Shown here one piece after another: positions 11,810 to 22,761 of a stretch of DNA of 64,000 nt. The translations under genes were made by a program, and so were the position numbers. The DNA lies in the NCBI GenBank assembly GCA_003255065.1, contig QAOA01007771.1, forward strand, positions 16,447-80,446. The letters run 5' to 3'. The notes beneath the pieces were generated by a model. That model was not told the origin of the DNA and searched no databases. It worked only from the letters and a program-made list of their open reading frames with translations. Positions within the stretch are counted from its first letter, which is position 1. Each line of letters starts with the position of its first letter. The DNA is from Cercis canadensis. Its lineage: Eukaryota > Streptophyta > Magnoliopsida > Fabales > Fabaceae.

Positions 11810-14071
11810 CTAATCTTCTTGACTTGGACTTAGCGAAAATATCATTTTCTCAACCACATCCACCGAATTACTCTCAAGTTCGAAACTTATTTGGATTAGC
11901 TGCTTATCCATTAAGTCTTGGAGAGTATCTTTGAAATTAACACAATTTTCAATAGAATGCCCAATTGTCTTTCCATGAAATTTACACATATTCCTTTCAT
12001 GATTCTCGCACTGCTGATTTGATTGGGTTTGCACCAAACCAAATTTTGACAAAGCCTCAAAGATTGTATTCATTGATGTCTTAACTTCATTCACCTTTCT
12101 TTCTATGTGTTGTTTTGTACTGTCTTCAACAACATTCACTCCTGGATTCCCATGATTAGGCAAAGGATTTTGATGTATGTTGGGAGCCCCTTCCTTAAAG
12201 TTTAGTCATTTAGCATTTATCAAAGATTGAACTTTATTTTTCAGAGTTATACATCTTTCCATAGAATGGCCAATAGCTCCTCCATGATAATCACATCGCA
12301 TATTTGGATCATATCCCCTTGGGAATGGGGGTCCTTGTGGCGTCCATGGACATTGTGCTACTAGGTTATTTTGGATAAGATGAGGTAGCAGTTCAGTGTA
12401 TGTCATGGGGATAGGATCATATTGGATTGGTTTTCTCTCTTGCCCATTTTGAGTCCTCCTTTGATTGACATTTGAGTTTTGAGGTAGAGGTTGATTCACT
12501 GGTTATGGCATCATTGGAGGTGTTTGATGCTGATAAGGAGAAGGTGCACGATAAGGCGATGGTATTAGATAATACTGAGGATGCGGAACTTGAGATGTGT
12601 TTGCTACATGTGGGTAGTGCACAAATTGTGGTTGAAAGTGTTGAGCAAATGCAGGTGAATGATTAGGCCTCCCATATACAGGTCATTTTCCTCGCCCCTC
12701 ATCATACGTTGCAGCATGCACTTCACCCTCTTTCTTTTTAAACAATGGGGGTTTTCTCCTATTAGCAGCCCCTATTGAATTAGGATTTTCGCCTATTTTT
12801 CCACTTTTAACTCCATTCTCGATCCTTTCACCAATAGTAACAACATTAGAGAAGTTGTTAGAAGCACTTCCTATCATTCGATCAAAGAAAGGGGATTGGA
12901 GAGTGTTAATGAACATAGCTACCATTTCCTTATCAACCAGTGGGGGATCCACTTGAGCAACAATTTCTCTCCATTTTTGAGCATATTCTTTGAATGTTTC
13001 AGTGGCTTTCTTTTCCATATTTTGTAGCTGCATCCTATCCGGAGCCATGTCAATATTATACTTATATTGTCTTAAAAATGCATCTGCCAAGTGTTTCCAA
13101 CATTGCACTTGAGCTCAGTCCAAATGCGTATACCATAGTGCAGCTGCCCCAGTTAAGCTATCTTGGAAGAAATGGATAAGCAACTTATCCTTATGTGCAC
13201 AAGGCGCCATCTTTCGGCAGTACATGGTCAAATGACTTTTTGGGTATGTGGTTCCATTATACTTATTGAAGTTTGACACTTTAAATTTTGGAGGGATGAT
13301 GACATTCAGGACAAGGCAAAGTTCAGTTGCATCCACAACGCCATAGGCGTTAGTCCTTTCTATGGTTCACAATTGCTCTTCTAGGACTTTAAGCTTTTCC
13401 TTACTCATTGATTCAGCTTTTGGTACATCCGGGTCAGGGATATCAATTGGATTCATCGGACCTCCGCCATCAGGTTTTTGCAAGTAAACTTGTGGTGCTG
13501 AATATGGGTATGAGTACCCAGTTGGTTGCATGTATATGGTGGTAAGGATAGCGGGAGGATCAACATTTGATTGATTGGCTAGCATATCATGAGGATTTAC
13601 GTTATGTGACTGTGATGAATTTTGCCCCTGAATAGGATTAAATTCAAATAGAAAAACATTTGATAACATATTTATATCATGGGGATTGACGGTTTGTTGT
13701 TGTGAAGGATTTTGTGTTGGATTAGACATAAAGCTATGAGGAAATGTGTTTGGAGGGTTTGATGTATTAGCATCATGAGAATTATGGAGGGGATTTTGCA
13801 CAAGGACAGACCTTAAGTCAGCTGGCCCAGCTAATGGCAGTATATTAGTATTAGAAACTTGTTGTGCAGGATCATGAAAATAAGTAAAACCCGGTGGATA
13901 AGGAAGGGTATCTTGTCCTTGCTCTGGGTTACTATTTGAAGGATTCCCTTCTTGTTGTTTTCCGCGGCCGGAAGGTGTAAGAATGCCTAAGATTTGAGTT
14001 AACTTATCTTTCAGCTCATTGATGTCTTTCTGCATTTCTTCTTGGACTTTAATTTGCTCTTGTTCATCCAT
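11810..14071 (-). mobile_element. Gag region of the Ogre-type element
   Basis: 13367-14071 is a Pro/Asn/Gln-rich N-terminal part ending PMNPIDIPDPDVPKAE. 12683-13336 carries the retrotransposon gag capsid domain (KYNGTTYPKSHLTMYCRKM, AALWYTHLD, WKHLADAFLRQYKYNIDMAP, FKEYAQKWREIVAQVDPPL). 11810-12499 has two CxxH-type knuckle-like motifs (CDYHGGAIGHSMERC and CKFHGKTIGHSIENC). Decayed. Confidence 0.88.
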
Positions 14072-14328
14072 GACCTTTGATTGTGATCGAGTTCTATAAC
14101 GAGGTCTTGGAAGTACAAGTGATTTTTCGTTCGCAATGTTGTTATACCTTAATCAATTTAGGCGAACAATGAGTATAAAATGTAAAATATAGTATGCAAA
14201 GAGCAACTTAAATGTAATGCATTTATGTAGAGAAAAGTTAAACATGACTCAAATGTGCAAGAGATGTTGCCAAAAGCATTCATTCCATTCTAAATCCTTA
14301 AAGAAACATTACTGATAAAATTTTTATA

Positions 14329-15487
14329 TTACCATAACAAACTACTCCTAAAGCCATAATCTTTTCCTTTTCTTTCAATAAAATGTGCCGATGTACTTAA
14401 GATCCTTCTTGACATTGAGCAAGAACCTTTGCACTTCACTTGGTGGCATTTGTGTTTCAATCTCATGTGCTTCATCTGCTCTATCCCGAGCTCTTTCAGC
14501 AACTGTCCTAACTTCTTGAAGAAGATTAGCAGTTTGTTGCTCAGCCAATCGATATTTATCCTCCCAATGCCAGCTTGTGTGGCGCCAATGATCAAGCTCT
14601 CCTTCTAAAACAGTTTTTTCTTGTCTCAGTGTATTAGATGTTGCACGACTACCCTGCAATTGTGCTTTCAAAGTTTGTATGTCCCTTTGCTGAGCCAAGT
14701 TAAGTTCTCTAGATTCGTCCAGTTGGTTATCTGTCAACATAATTCTTTCTTCAAAGGCTAGACATCTCTCTTTCAGCTTTTCTATCTCAATGTTTTTCTT
14801 GAAAGACTCTTCTTGTTATTGCCTAACAGTTTCTTTTGATTTTTGCATCTCTCTTTCAATCTTGGCCATTTTATTAGTCCAGATTTTTCTCTCGACTGTT
14901 ATTTTTCTCTTTTCCAATACAAGTAGAGCCTCCCTCTTTCGAAATTGCTAGTATTCCATTTCATACTTTACTTCTGCCTCAGCTTCATAATCAATAGGTT
15001 CATCGAACATATGAATTGGTGGTAGAGGACCTTGCACACTTGGAGCAACAAGACCTTTTCCTTTGCTTGCTTGCCATAACGGATAACCCGGGGTAGTTAA
15101 ACTGTTGCATGGGCCAGGGTTCACGTATCGTGCATTCTTCCATGCTTCGATCGCCTCCTTAATCTTTTGAGCTGACCCCTCATTTTCATAAGGTATATCA
15201 AAGTCTGAAATCCCATGCGTCATTGGAATGAATTGCATTGAGCCTAACGGTCTTCTAACCATAGCAGGTGCATAGCTAGTTATTCCCCATGGACCAATGA
15301 GCGGAACCCACAGCTTGTCTCCACATCTATAAATTGTTGAGGCATGCGGCATCCATGGAGCTCTCCATACCACATTACTTACAAGTTGAAAGTAATGGAT
15401 CCATTCGCTTCTTTTGGGTGTCACGGGTGGCCATTGGGCAGTGCAATATTGTTTGAGCGCATTCTTGTCTTTACAACAATAATTCAT
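14329..15487 (-). mobile_element. Extra ORF1 upstream of gag, Ogre-type element
   Basis: 14948-15487 reads YRCGDKLWVPLIGPWGITSY, then GSMQFIPMTHGI and WKNARYV, matching the plant DUF7745-type protein encoded as ORF1 in Ogre elements. 14375-14740 continues as a coiled coil (LRQEKTVLEGELDHWRHTSW, repeated RDRADEAHEIE). Function in the family is unknown. Its presence supports assignment to Ogre rather than to simpler gypsy lineages. Confidence 0.75.
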
Positions 15488-15523
15488 ATATTCAATTTTG
15501 GGATATTTAAAGCAACTGAGATT

Positions 15524-15655
15524 ACTCCATTCTTTTGCATCATATTATGCATCCTTATACTTTTTTTTTTTTTTTTNTTTTTTTTTTTTTTTTTTTCTCG
15601 TGGTGGGGTTTAGCCGCTCCGCTTCGCGCTCCTGAAAAGGGACGTTGCGACAACT
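15524..15655 (+). repeat. Inverted LTR fragment of the Ogre-type element
   Basis: About 130 bp (ACTCCATTCTTTTGCATCAT ... GCTCCGCTTCGCGCTCCT ... GGGACGTTG) matches the complement of 1300-1417 in the long LTR. It therefore lies in the opposite orientation to the rest of the element. It contains a T homopolymer with one N at 15577, so part of this junction may be an assembly product. Confidence 0.8.
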
Positions 15656-15785
15656 CTCATGGATTTCTCTCATAGAAATCCATATACAAATCTCAATTTG
15701 TCAATATAGCCTCATTGAAGAAACTCTCTTATAGAGTAAAAAAAATACAATGAAGTTCTTGCTATGGAGAGAGATAAAGAGAATT
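15652..15785 (-). repeat. LTR fragment of copia element, minus orientation
   Basis: Matches the stretch at about 20880-21010 of the minus-oriented LTR (ACTCTCATGGATTTCTC, TTTGTCAATATAGCC, GAAGTTCTTGCTATGGAGAG). It abuts the inverted Ogre LTR piece, so two independent inverted LTR pieces meet here. Confidence 0.82.
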
Positions 15786-15856
15786 TTCTATAGACTGCAT
15801 ATACTCAAGGGGAGAATTTTCATGTACAATTTTGTCATCATCAAAAAGGGGGAGAT
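15786..15856 (+). other. Copia 3' internal end with polypurine tract
   Basis: The plus strand reads CAAGGGGAGAATTTTCATG, and ends AAAAAGGGGGAGAT directly before TGTTAG of the LTR. This is the standard 3' internal end and polypurine tract of plant copia elements. It shows that the LTR which follows was once a 3' LTR. Confidence 0.82.
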
Positions 15857-17016
15857 TGTTAGTCCCACAATTCTCTAGTCCCTTTTTTATGATAACAAAA
15901 TGTCGCTGTGCTACTAACATGTGTTTCTTGTCTAAGTTATTATTTAGAACAAGATATAAAGAAGCCTTAAGAACTAGTTTTTCCTGTTCTTAAGAACTAG
16001 TTCTTGCTTCAGTGATCTAGTTCTTCTGAAGAATGAATATATAAGCTTGCTGATGTGGACAAGCCTTTCAAAGACTCTAGATGATTTCAGTCCTCTCTTG
16101 TCACTCCAAGAAATTGTCTTGGTTGAGATAAGAAATTTCCTATTGAAGTGACCGTTGTAAGATCCATGTTTCAAGGGATATTATTTTTACTTTATCTTAC
16201 AAAAGGACAAAAAAGAAAATGACTGGAGCACAATAGGACAATTGTCAAGCAAGTGGGCGGTTTTTCTCTAGCCCTTCACATGGTCCTTCACATGGTCCTT
16301 CACATGCTCTCTATAGAAAAGATAAAGAGAGAAAATCGAGGCTTCAGATTGAGTAGAGAAGCAAGAATGAAGAATTGAGAGATAGAAGAAAGTTTTTCAA
16401 GAGAGTTTACTTCTCATCTTCTTCTCTCTTATCTCTTTCCATAGCAAGAACTTCATTGTATTTTTTCTACTCTGTAAGAGAGTTTCTTCAATGGGGCTGT
16501 ATTGACAAATTAGGATTTGTATCTAGATTTCTATGGAAGAAATCCATGAGAGTGATTTCTAGTAAGTTAGAGAGTGTGAGTTCATAGTTAGCTTGAAAAA
16601 TAAAAACCATAGTTGAGAAGCTTGAAGAAGCTTGAAAAAATAAACTTGAAGAATAGTGGAACCCCAAGTATTGGGAAAAGTGGATGTAGGTTTTTTTTTT
16701 TTTTTCTACCGAACCACTGTAAAGACTCTTACAGATCTCTTTTCTCCTTATCTCTTATTTTTTAGAATATCTGCTTTACTTTCTTATGCAATGAATTCTT
16801 AATTTTCTGGATTATCTTCTGCTCTGTCTTTAATGGTTTATTAAGTTATCTCTCTGTGTTCAAATCTAGAATTTATCAGAGAACTAGTTCTCAGGTTTAA
16901 AGAACTAGTTCTTAATCAGATATGTTATTTGAATTAATCTATACCAAAATTACTTTTTGCAATTATTTTTAACAATTCCTATTCACCCCCTCTAGGAATA
17001 GATCCTGTAACCATCA
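15857..17016 (+). repeat. Copia LTR, plus orientation
   Basis: Starts TGTTAGTCCCACAATTCTC after a polypurine tract and ends CCATCA before a degenerate primer-binding site (ATTAGTATTAGAGAC, family form ATTGGTATCAGAGC, initiator-Met tRNA). 1160 bp. It is preceded by a 3'-type end and followed by a 5'-type end. Its sequence at 16837-16850 is the empty target site for the MITE found in the other LTR. Confidence 0.88.
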
Positions 17017-18908
17017 ATTAGTATTAGAGACAAGAGTCCAGACTTGGTTCCTTGAGAACTGGTTCAATTCTTCTTGCATTGTCATGATCCAAGCCTCATC
17101 TTGTAATGCCTCAGAAATTTTTGTAGGCTCGAACAGAGACAATAATGTCAAGTTCACATGTTTATCTCTAAAAGATGCTCTAGTACTGATTCCTCTTTCC
17201 AAGTCTCCAATCACCTTTTCAACTAGATGAGTTCTGAAAATTCTGGTTTCTTTAGGAAGTGAGTTTTTCACATATTTCTGTGGAGCTTTTTCTTGAACTG
17301 GTTCTAAATGATTTAAATATGAATGAACTGGTTCTAGAAGACTTTGTTCTGCTGCTTTCTCTTTGTTGTTTTCTGCCTTAGAAGGTGTTTTGATGTTGTC
17401 CTGCACTATATAATTTTTTGTAAGAGTATTTGAAGTCAAAGGACAATTAGATTCATTAAAAATCACATGTATTGATTCTTCTACAATGAGAGTTCTTTTA
17501 TTAAAAAACTCTATAGGCCTTGCTAGACAAAGAATATCCCAAGAATATAGCTTCATCAAATTTTGAATCAAAATTTTCTTAAATGCTCTTTTCCATTGAT
17601 TAAGACAAAACATTTATAGCCAAAAGCATGAAAGTAGCCTACATTGAGTTTTCTTCCTTTCCAAGGCTGATAAGGAGTTTTCTTCAAAATGGGCCTAATT
17701 AAGCATTTATTCAATATATAGCATGTTGTGTTTACAGCTTCAACCCAAAAGTATTTTGACAAATTATTTTCACACAACATAGTTCTGCCCATCTCAACTA
17801 CAGTCCTATTTTTCTTCTCAACTACTCCATTTTGTTGAGGGGTTCTAGGAAAAAAGAATTTATGATGGATACCTTGAGTTTCTTCAGATTTAGTTTTTCC
17901 ATTTTGTTAGTCCTTTTCTCATAATCAAAAGACAAATCATCAAAAGCATGACTCAGTTCATCATAAGTAGGAAGTAGTTCAAGATCTAGTTCTGTTACCT
18001 CACGTTTTTCTCCAAAACTTTCTCCTGTTGCCATAAGACACAAATTGGCAATGTTTTCCTCATCTGATTCATCACTATCTGAAGTTGAATCCTCATCACT
18101 CCAGGTAGCCATCATCACTTTCTTTTTCCCCTTTTTGAAGTACTTCTTCTTCTTGAGGTTTAGACATTCTGGCTTGATGTGACCTAACATTTTGCACTCA
18201 TAACATATGATGGGTTCCTTGTGCCTTTCTCCATTGGTGAAGTTTTTGTATCCTTTTGATTGAAATCTCTTCTTCTCTTTTCTCTTCTTCATCAGATCAA
18301 GAACCCTTCTTGTAACCAGTGCTACATCATCCTCACTAGAGGCTAGTTCTTCCTGAGTACTAGTCTCTGGAATAGTGGAAGTAAGAGTCAAACTCTTCTT
18401 TCTTTCAACTGCTAGGTTTTTCTTTTGCATGATCATCATCTGATTCCAAAGTGCCCCTTAGTGAATCTATTGTAAGTTCATTAGATTCTGCATATTGGAG
18501 CATAACAGTTACTTTGGAATCCCATTTTTCAGTGAGGCATCTCAAGATCTTTTTGACTTGTTCCTTTTGAAAGTAGATTCTCCCAAGACCTTTAAGACTG
18601 TTGATGATGCTTAAAAAATAAGCAAAGAAGGATTCCAGAGATTCATCATGAGAAATATGAAACATTTCACATTGGGTAGAATAAATGTCATTCTTAGCTT
18701 CTTTGACATGACTTGTTCCTTCGTGAATGGCAGTAAGTCTATCCCACATTTTCTTTACAATATTACAAGAAGCAATGTTTTCATATTCTTTTGCAGATAC
18801 AACACACACAATGTTGTACTTAGCTTTAGAATTGAGAGTGAATATGAACTTATCTTCTTCAACAGTGAACTCATGTTCTTCTTTTAGAATAGCAACTCCA
18901 TCCACCAT
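17017..18908 (-). mobile_element. Partial copia gag-pol region
   Basis: On the minus strand 17822-18908 encodes a UBN2-type gag (MWDRLTAIHEGTSHVKEAK, ESLESFFAYFLSIINSLKGL, LTIDSLRGTLE) with a CCHC knuckle CYECKMLGHIKPEC and an acidic Ser/Asp-rich stretch. 17568-17792 encodes part of the integrase C-terminal half (KYFWVEAVNTTCYILNKCLI, GCKCF-like YKCFVLI). 17017-17613 encodes the region leading into RT (AWIMTMQEELNQFSRNQVWT). Only part of a normal pol is present. Decayed. Confidence 0.85.
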
Positions 18909-19136
18909 TTTAGTAGGAGGTGTGAGACCATTTCTGACTATTTGTCAAACTTCATAGTCAATTGACTCAAGATACATCTCCATGCGATGCTTCCAGCAAA
19001 GATAGTTTTCTCCATTGAAGAATGGAGGTTTGTGAGAAGAATGTGATTCATTTTGGTTGTTCATGATACCTGCAATAGAATAACCCATATCTTTAGCTCT
19101 TGGTTAGTTAGACCAGCAAAGATAAGATGAGCACAA

Positions 19137-19150
19137 GCTTTGATACCAAT
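19137..19150 (-). other. Copia primer-binding site
   Basis: The minus strand reads ATTGGTATCAAAGC directly after the LTR end GCAACCTTCA, the standard initiator-Met tRNA primer site of plant copia elements. It fixes the LTR end at 19151. Confidence 0.8.
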
Positions 19151-19324
19151 TGAAGGTTGCAAGATCTATTCCTAGGGGGGTGAATAGGAATTGTTAAAAA
19201 TAATTACAAAAAACAGTTCTAGTATAGATTAATTCAAATAATAGATCTGATTAAGAATTAGTTCTTCAAGTCTGAAAACTAGTTCTTTGATAAATTCCAG
19301 ATTTGAACACAAAGAGATAACTTA

Positions 19325-20599
19325 GGGTTTGTTTGGGAGTTTATTTTGAGAGAAAAGGAAAGGAAAAGAAATGAATGAGAAAGTCCACTCCCTTGTTTTG
19401 GAGTTTTAGTTTAGAAAGGGAGAGGAAGGGGAGGGTTAAACTCTAACCCCTACACTCCTTTTTCATTCACAAATTTTAACCCCCCAAATCGGGGGGTTTA
19501 GAGAGATAAGAAAGGTGCTTTCCAGTTTTACCCCTGCACTCCATCGTGTCCTTGTCCTCAGTTTTGGCACAAGGTGCAATGCAAGATGGCAAAAATCTAA
19601 GCCTTCGAAGGATAAAGGCTTTTGATGGAAAGGAAAGGTCAAAGTGTGGCTATGACTTTTTATAATCACGTGTTCAGCTAACAACAAATGCAAAATAATA
19701 ATTTCTACCAAAAAATAAAATAAAATAATAAAAAAATGAGAGATACAGGATTTGTTTTATTATTTAATTGGCTTAATTGTAATTTTAGTCCCCCTATTTT
19801 AATCACTTGAACGTTTTGGTCCCCCTTCTTTAAAAATGAACTATTGAGTCCCTCTATATTCATAAAATGTACAAGTTTAGTCCATTTATCTTTAAGTCAA
19901 AATTCTTAGGTTTATTTCAAGGTGTAAAGTTCTCTGATTCATAATCCCACCGTTCAGATTGAAGGGCTACATCTTGTGAACCTCCTCACTAAATTTGAGC
20001 TCGATCTAACGGTGAAACTCAACACAAAATACCAAAACCATAAATTTTCATCTAACCAAAAATTTAGGCTTATTCACCGTTAGATCGAGCTGAAATTTAA
20101 TGGAAAGATTCACAAGACGTAGCTCTTCAATCTGAACGGTGGAATTATGAATCAGAGAACTTTACACCTTGAAATAAACCTAAGAATTTTGACTTAAAGA
20201 TAAATGAACTAAACTTGTACATTTTATGAATATATAGGGACTCAATAGTTCATTTTTAAAGAAGGATGACCAAAATGTTCAAGTGGTTAAAATAGGGGGA
20301 CCAAAATTACAATTACGCCTATTTAATTTTAGAGAGAGAAAAAGAAATATGAGAAATACAAGAGAGAAAAAGAAAAAAAGTATATTATATTATTTAATTT
20401 TATATTAAATATGTCTTTTTTAATAATAAAGGATAAATTAGTAAAAAAACTTTACAATATAACTTTTCCTTTCCTTCCCTCTCCTTTTGCTCATTTTAAT
20501 CATCCAAACAAATGAGAGGAAAACCTCTCCATTTCCTTTTGCCTCCCTTTCTTCTCCTCTCTTCTCATTTCTCCTCCAAAAAAACTCCCAAACAGACCC
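19325..20599. mobile_element. Harbinger/Tourist-like MITE inserted in copia LTR
   Basis: Terminal inverted repeats GGGTTTGTTTGGGAGTTT (left) and GGGTCTGTTTGGGAGTTT (right, complement), with TTA duplicated on both sides (19322-19324 and 20600-20602). The partner LTR has the unoccupied site at about 16840 with a single TTA, which proves the insertion boundaries. A TTA/TAA 3-bp target duplication with a GGG-start TIR is typical of PIF/Harbinger MITEs. The element is 1275 bp, of which 559 bp is a second MITE plus its duplication. It has no coding capacity. Confidence 0.9.
19770..20319. mobile_element. Palindromic Mutator-like MITE inside the Harbinger-like MITE
   Basis: 550 bp built of two 247-bp arms (19770-20016 and 20073-20319) that are inverted copies at over 90% by eye, around a 56-bp loop. 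The ends read GGCTTAATTGTAATTTTAGT and, on the complement, GGCGTAATTGTAATTTTGGT. The 9-bp duplication TATTTAATT flanks it exactly (19761-19769 and 20320-20328). A 9-bp duplication with very long TIRs indicates a Mutator-type MITE. A transcript would fold into a long near-perfect hairpin. Confidence 0.9.
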
Positions 20600-21566
20600 T
20601 TAATAAACCATTAAAGACAGAGCATAAGATAATCTAGAAAATTAAGAATTCATTGCATAAGAAAGTAAAGCAGATTTTCTCATAAATAAGAGATAAGGAG
20701 AAAAGAGATCTGCAAGAGTTTTTATAGTGGTTCAAAAAAAAAAAAAAAAAAAGCATACATCCACTTCTCTCAATACTTAAGGTTCGACTATTCTTCAAGT
20801 TTATTTTTTTCAAGCTTCTCAACCACGGTTTTGTTTTTCAACCTAATCATGAACTCACACTCTCTAACTCACTAGAGATCACTCTCATGGATTTCTCCCA
20901 TAGAAATCCAGATACAAATTCCAATTTGTCAATATAGCCCCATTGAAGAAACTCTCTTGCAGAATAGGAAAAAATACAATGAAGTTCTTGCTATGGAGAG
21001 AGATAAGAGAGAAGAAGATGAGGAGAAAACTCTCTTGAAAAACTTTCTTCTATCTCTCAATTCTTCATTCTTGCTTCTCTGCTAAATTTGAAGCTTCGGT
21101 TCTCTCTCTTTATCTTTTGTATAGAGAGCACATGAAGGACCATGTGAAGGGCTAGAGAAAAACCGCCCACTTGCTTGACAGCTGTCCTATTGTGCTCCAT
21201 TCATTATCTCTTTTGTCCTTTTGTAAGATAAAGCAAAAATAATATCCCTTGAAACATGAATCTTACAACGGTCACCTCAATAGGAAATTTCCTATCTCAA
21301 CCAAGGCAATTTCCTGGAGTGACAAAAGAGGATTGAAGTCATCTAGAGTCTTCGAAAGGCTTGTCTACATCAGCAGGCTTAGAAATTCATTCTTCAGAAG
21401 AACTAGATCACTGAAGCAAGAACTAGTTCTTAAGAACATGCAGAACTAGTTCTTAAGGCTTCTTTATAACATGTTCTAAATAATAACTTAAACAAGGAAC
21501 ACAGGTTAGTAGCACAGAGACATTTTGTTATCATCAAAACAAGACTAGAGAATTGTGGGACTAACA

Positions 21567-22761
21567 ATCTCAACTTCACTTGCAAGGGTATCATCATGAA
21601 TGGAGGACATGGTAGATGAAAGAACGAATAAATAGTCACTTGCCCACATCAATTATGTTTTTCCTTTGCGAACAAGCTAGCCAAGCACAGTGCTATGCAT
21701 GCATAAGGTTATCCTGGTCACCCCTGTGACTCCTCCTGATTGGCTCCATTTGGAAATGTTTGGCAGATTTATCCTCAATCTCCTTTGTTAGGTTGTAGTC
21801 TTTTCTTTTCATTCTCTTTTGTGCCAAGAAAAAAATATTCAGGCGCGCAAGTTCACATATTCTCTACCACTACATATATGACTTAACCCACACTAGTCTA
21901 ATATAAAAGTTTGATGTGATTAAGATTTTTTAACACTTTACACCTTCGTGTAGAAAAATCATTTTTCATTTCTTTGTAAATGTCTACGAGCTGAACTATA
22001 TCATATCAAGGTAAGTTCTGGACTATGGTTAGCAAAAACTATGCGTAATCAATTGAAAATTTTCATTTTACTTAAATTTTCTCATTACTTGCTACTCTTT
22101 TAATCATTAAATTGATGGTGTTAAAAGTTTAAATAATTTATTGGTGTTTGAGACAACAATGTCATTGGAGAGGGTAGGTACTCATCATGATACATATTTG
22201 TTTTATATAACATGTAAAGTAATATAGGTGTAGGATGATAATTTAAATATTACTGAATTTTACCACTGGCCTAATCATTTAGGGTTTCAAGTTGAAGTAG
22301 ATTTTCAGAATCTATGCGGTCATTTCAAATTATGGAAATTCATACTGAGAAGTTGGCAGCTTCTAATTTATTATCCAATAATCTAAAACTCCACGAATTG
22401 TGGTTTATTAAAACTTTAGCGTTTTGGAATATCAATATTAAAACTTGTCTTTCATTTCAGTTTTATGTGTTTAATTTTCCTTTGCGACTGCAACAGAAGC
22501 CAGATAATGAATTCTTATGGCCAAGAAGTATCCAGAAACTAAACAAATTTTTTAATATTGTAGTGCGTTCAAGTAGGTTTCAAGCTGGGCATTTATGCAC
22601 CCAACTGACCAACGCAAGCAAATCACATTCTCCAAGAAGTTCAAAAATCAAAAAGATCCATTACCCAATTGCCATCTATTACCACTTGGACTTATACATT
22701 TATATGGATAAATAAGACTACTTTCCTATACAAAATATATATGTATGAAAGATTATCTTAA
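21567..22761. other. Intergenic stretch without a supported gene
   Basis: Host sequence flanking the copia composite. Short ORFs occur but none resembles a known family. A faint resemblance of the minus strand near 21640-21780 to the N-terminal half of an aspartyl protease gene is discussed as a finding and is not annotated. Confidence 0.5.

Larger units (their letters stand above)
1200..15655 (-). mobile_element. Tat/Ogre-lineage Ty3-gypsy retrotransposon, decayed
   Basis: A minus-strand Ty3-gypsy element read from high to low coordinates: extra ORF1, gag, protease, RT, two RNase H domains, integrase, 3' tandem repeats, polypurine tract, long LTR. The extra ORF upstream of gag, the second (archaeal-type) RNase H, the LTR of more than 3 kb and tandem repeats next to the 3' LTR are together diagnostic of the Tat/Ogre group. 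The coding region is in many frames with roughly a dozen interruptions, so it is a fossil. The 5' LTR is not present in normal form; only a short LTR piece in inverted orientation lies at the 15.5-15.65 kb end, where the copia composite begins. The edge near 1200 is approximate. Confidence 0.88.
15652..21566. mobile_element. Rearranged Ty1-copia element with inverted LTRs
   Basis: From left to right: a 134-bp LTR piece in minus orientation (15652-15785), a short plus-strand 3' internal end with polypurine tract (15786-15856), a complete plus-oriented LTR (15857-17016) followed by a primer-binding-like site, a partial minus-strand gag-pol segment (17017-19150), another primer-binding site, and a complete minus-oriented LTR (19151-21566, enlarged by a nested MITE). 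A normal copia copy has two LTRs in the same direction; here the two full LTRs face each other. The internal region is only partial and has several breaks. Fossil. Confidence 0.85.
19151..21566 (-). repeat. Copia LTR, minus orientation, carrying nested MITEs
   Basis: Read on the minus strand it begins TGTTAGTCCCACAATTCTC at 21566 and ends GCAACCTTCA at 19151. Removing the nested insertion of 1275 bp and its 3-bp duplication leaves about 1138 bp, close to the 1160 bp of the partner LTR. Several copies of the palindrome AAGAACTAGTTCTT or a near match are present. Bases 21567 onward are unrelated host sequence. Confidence 0.88.
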
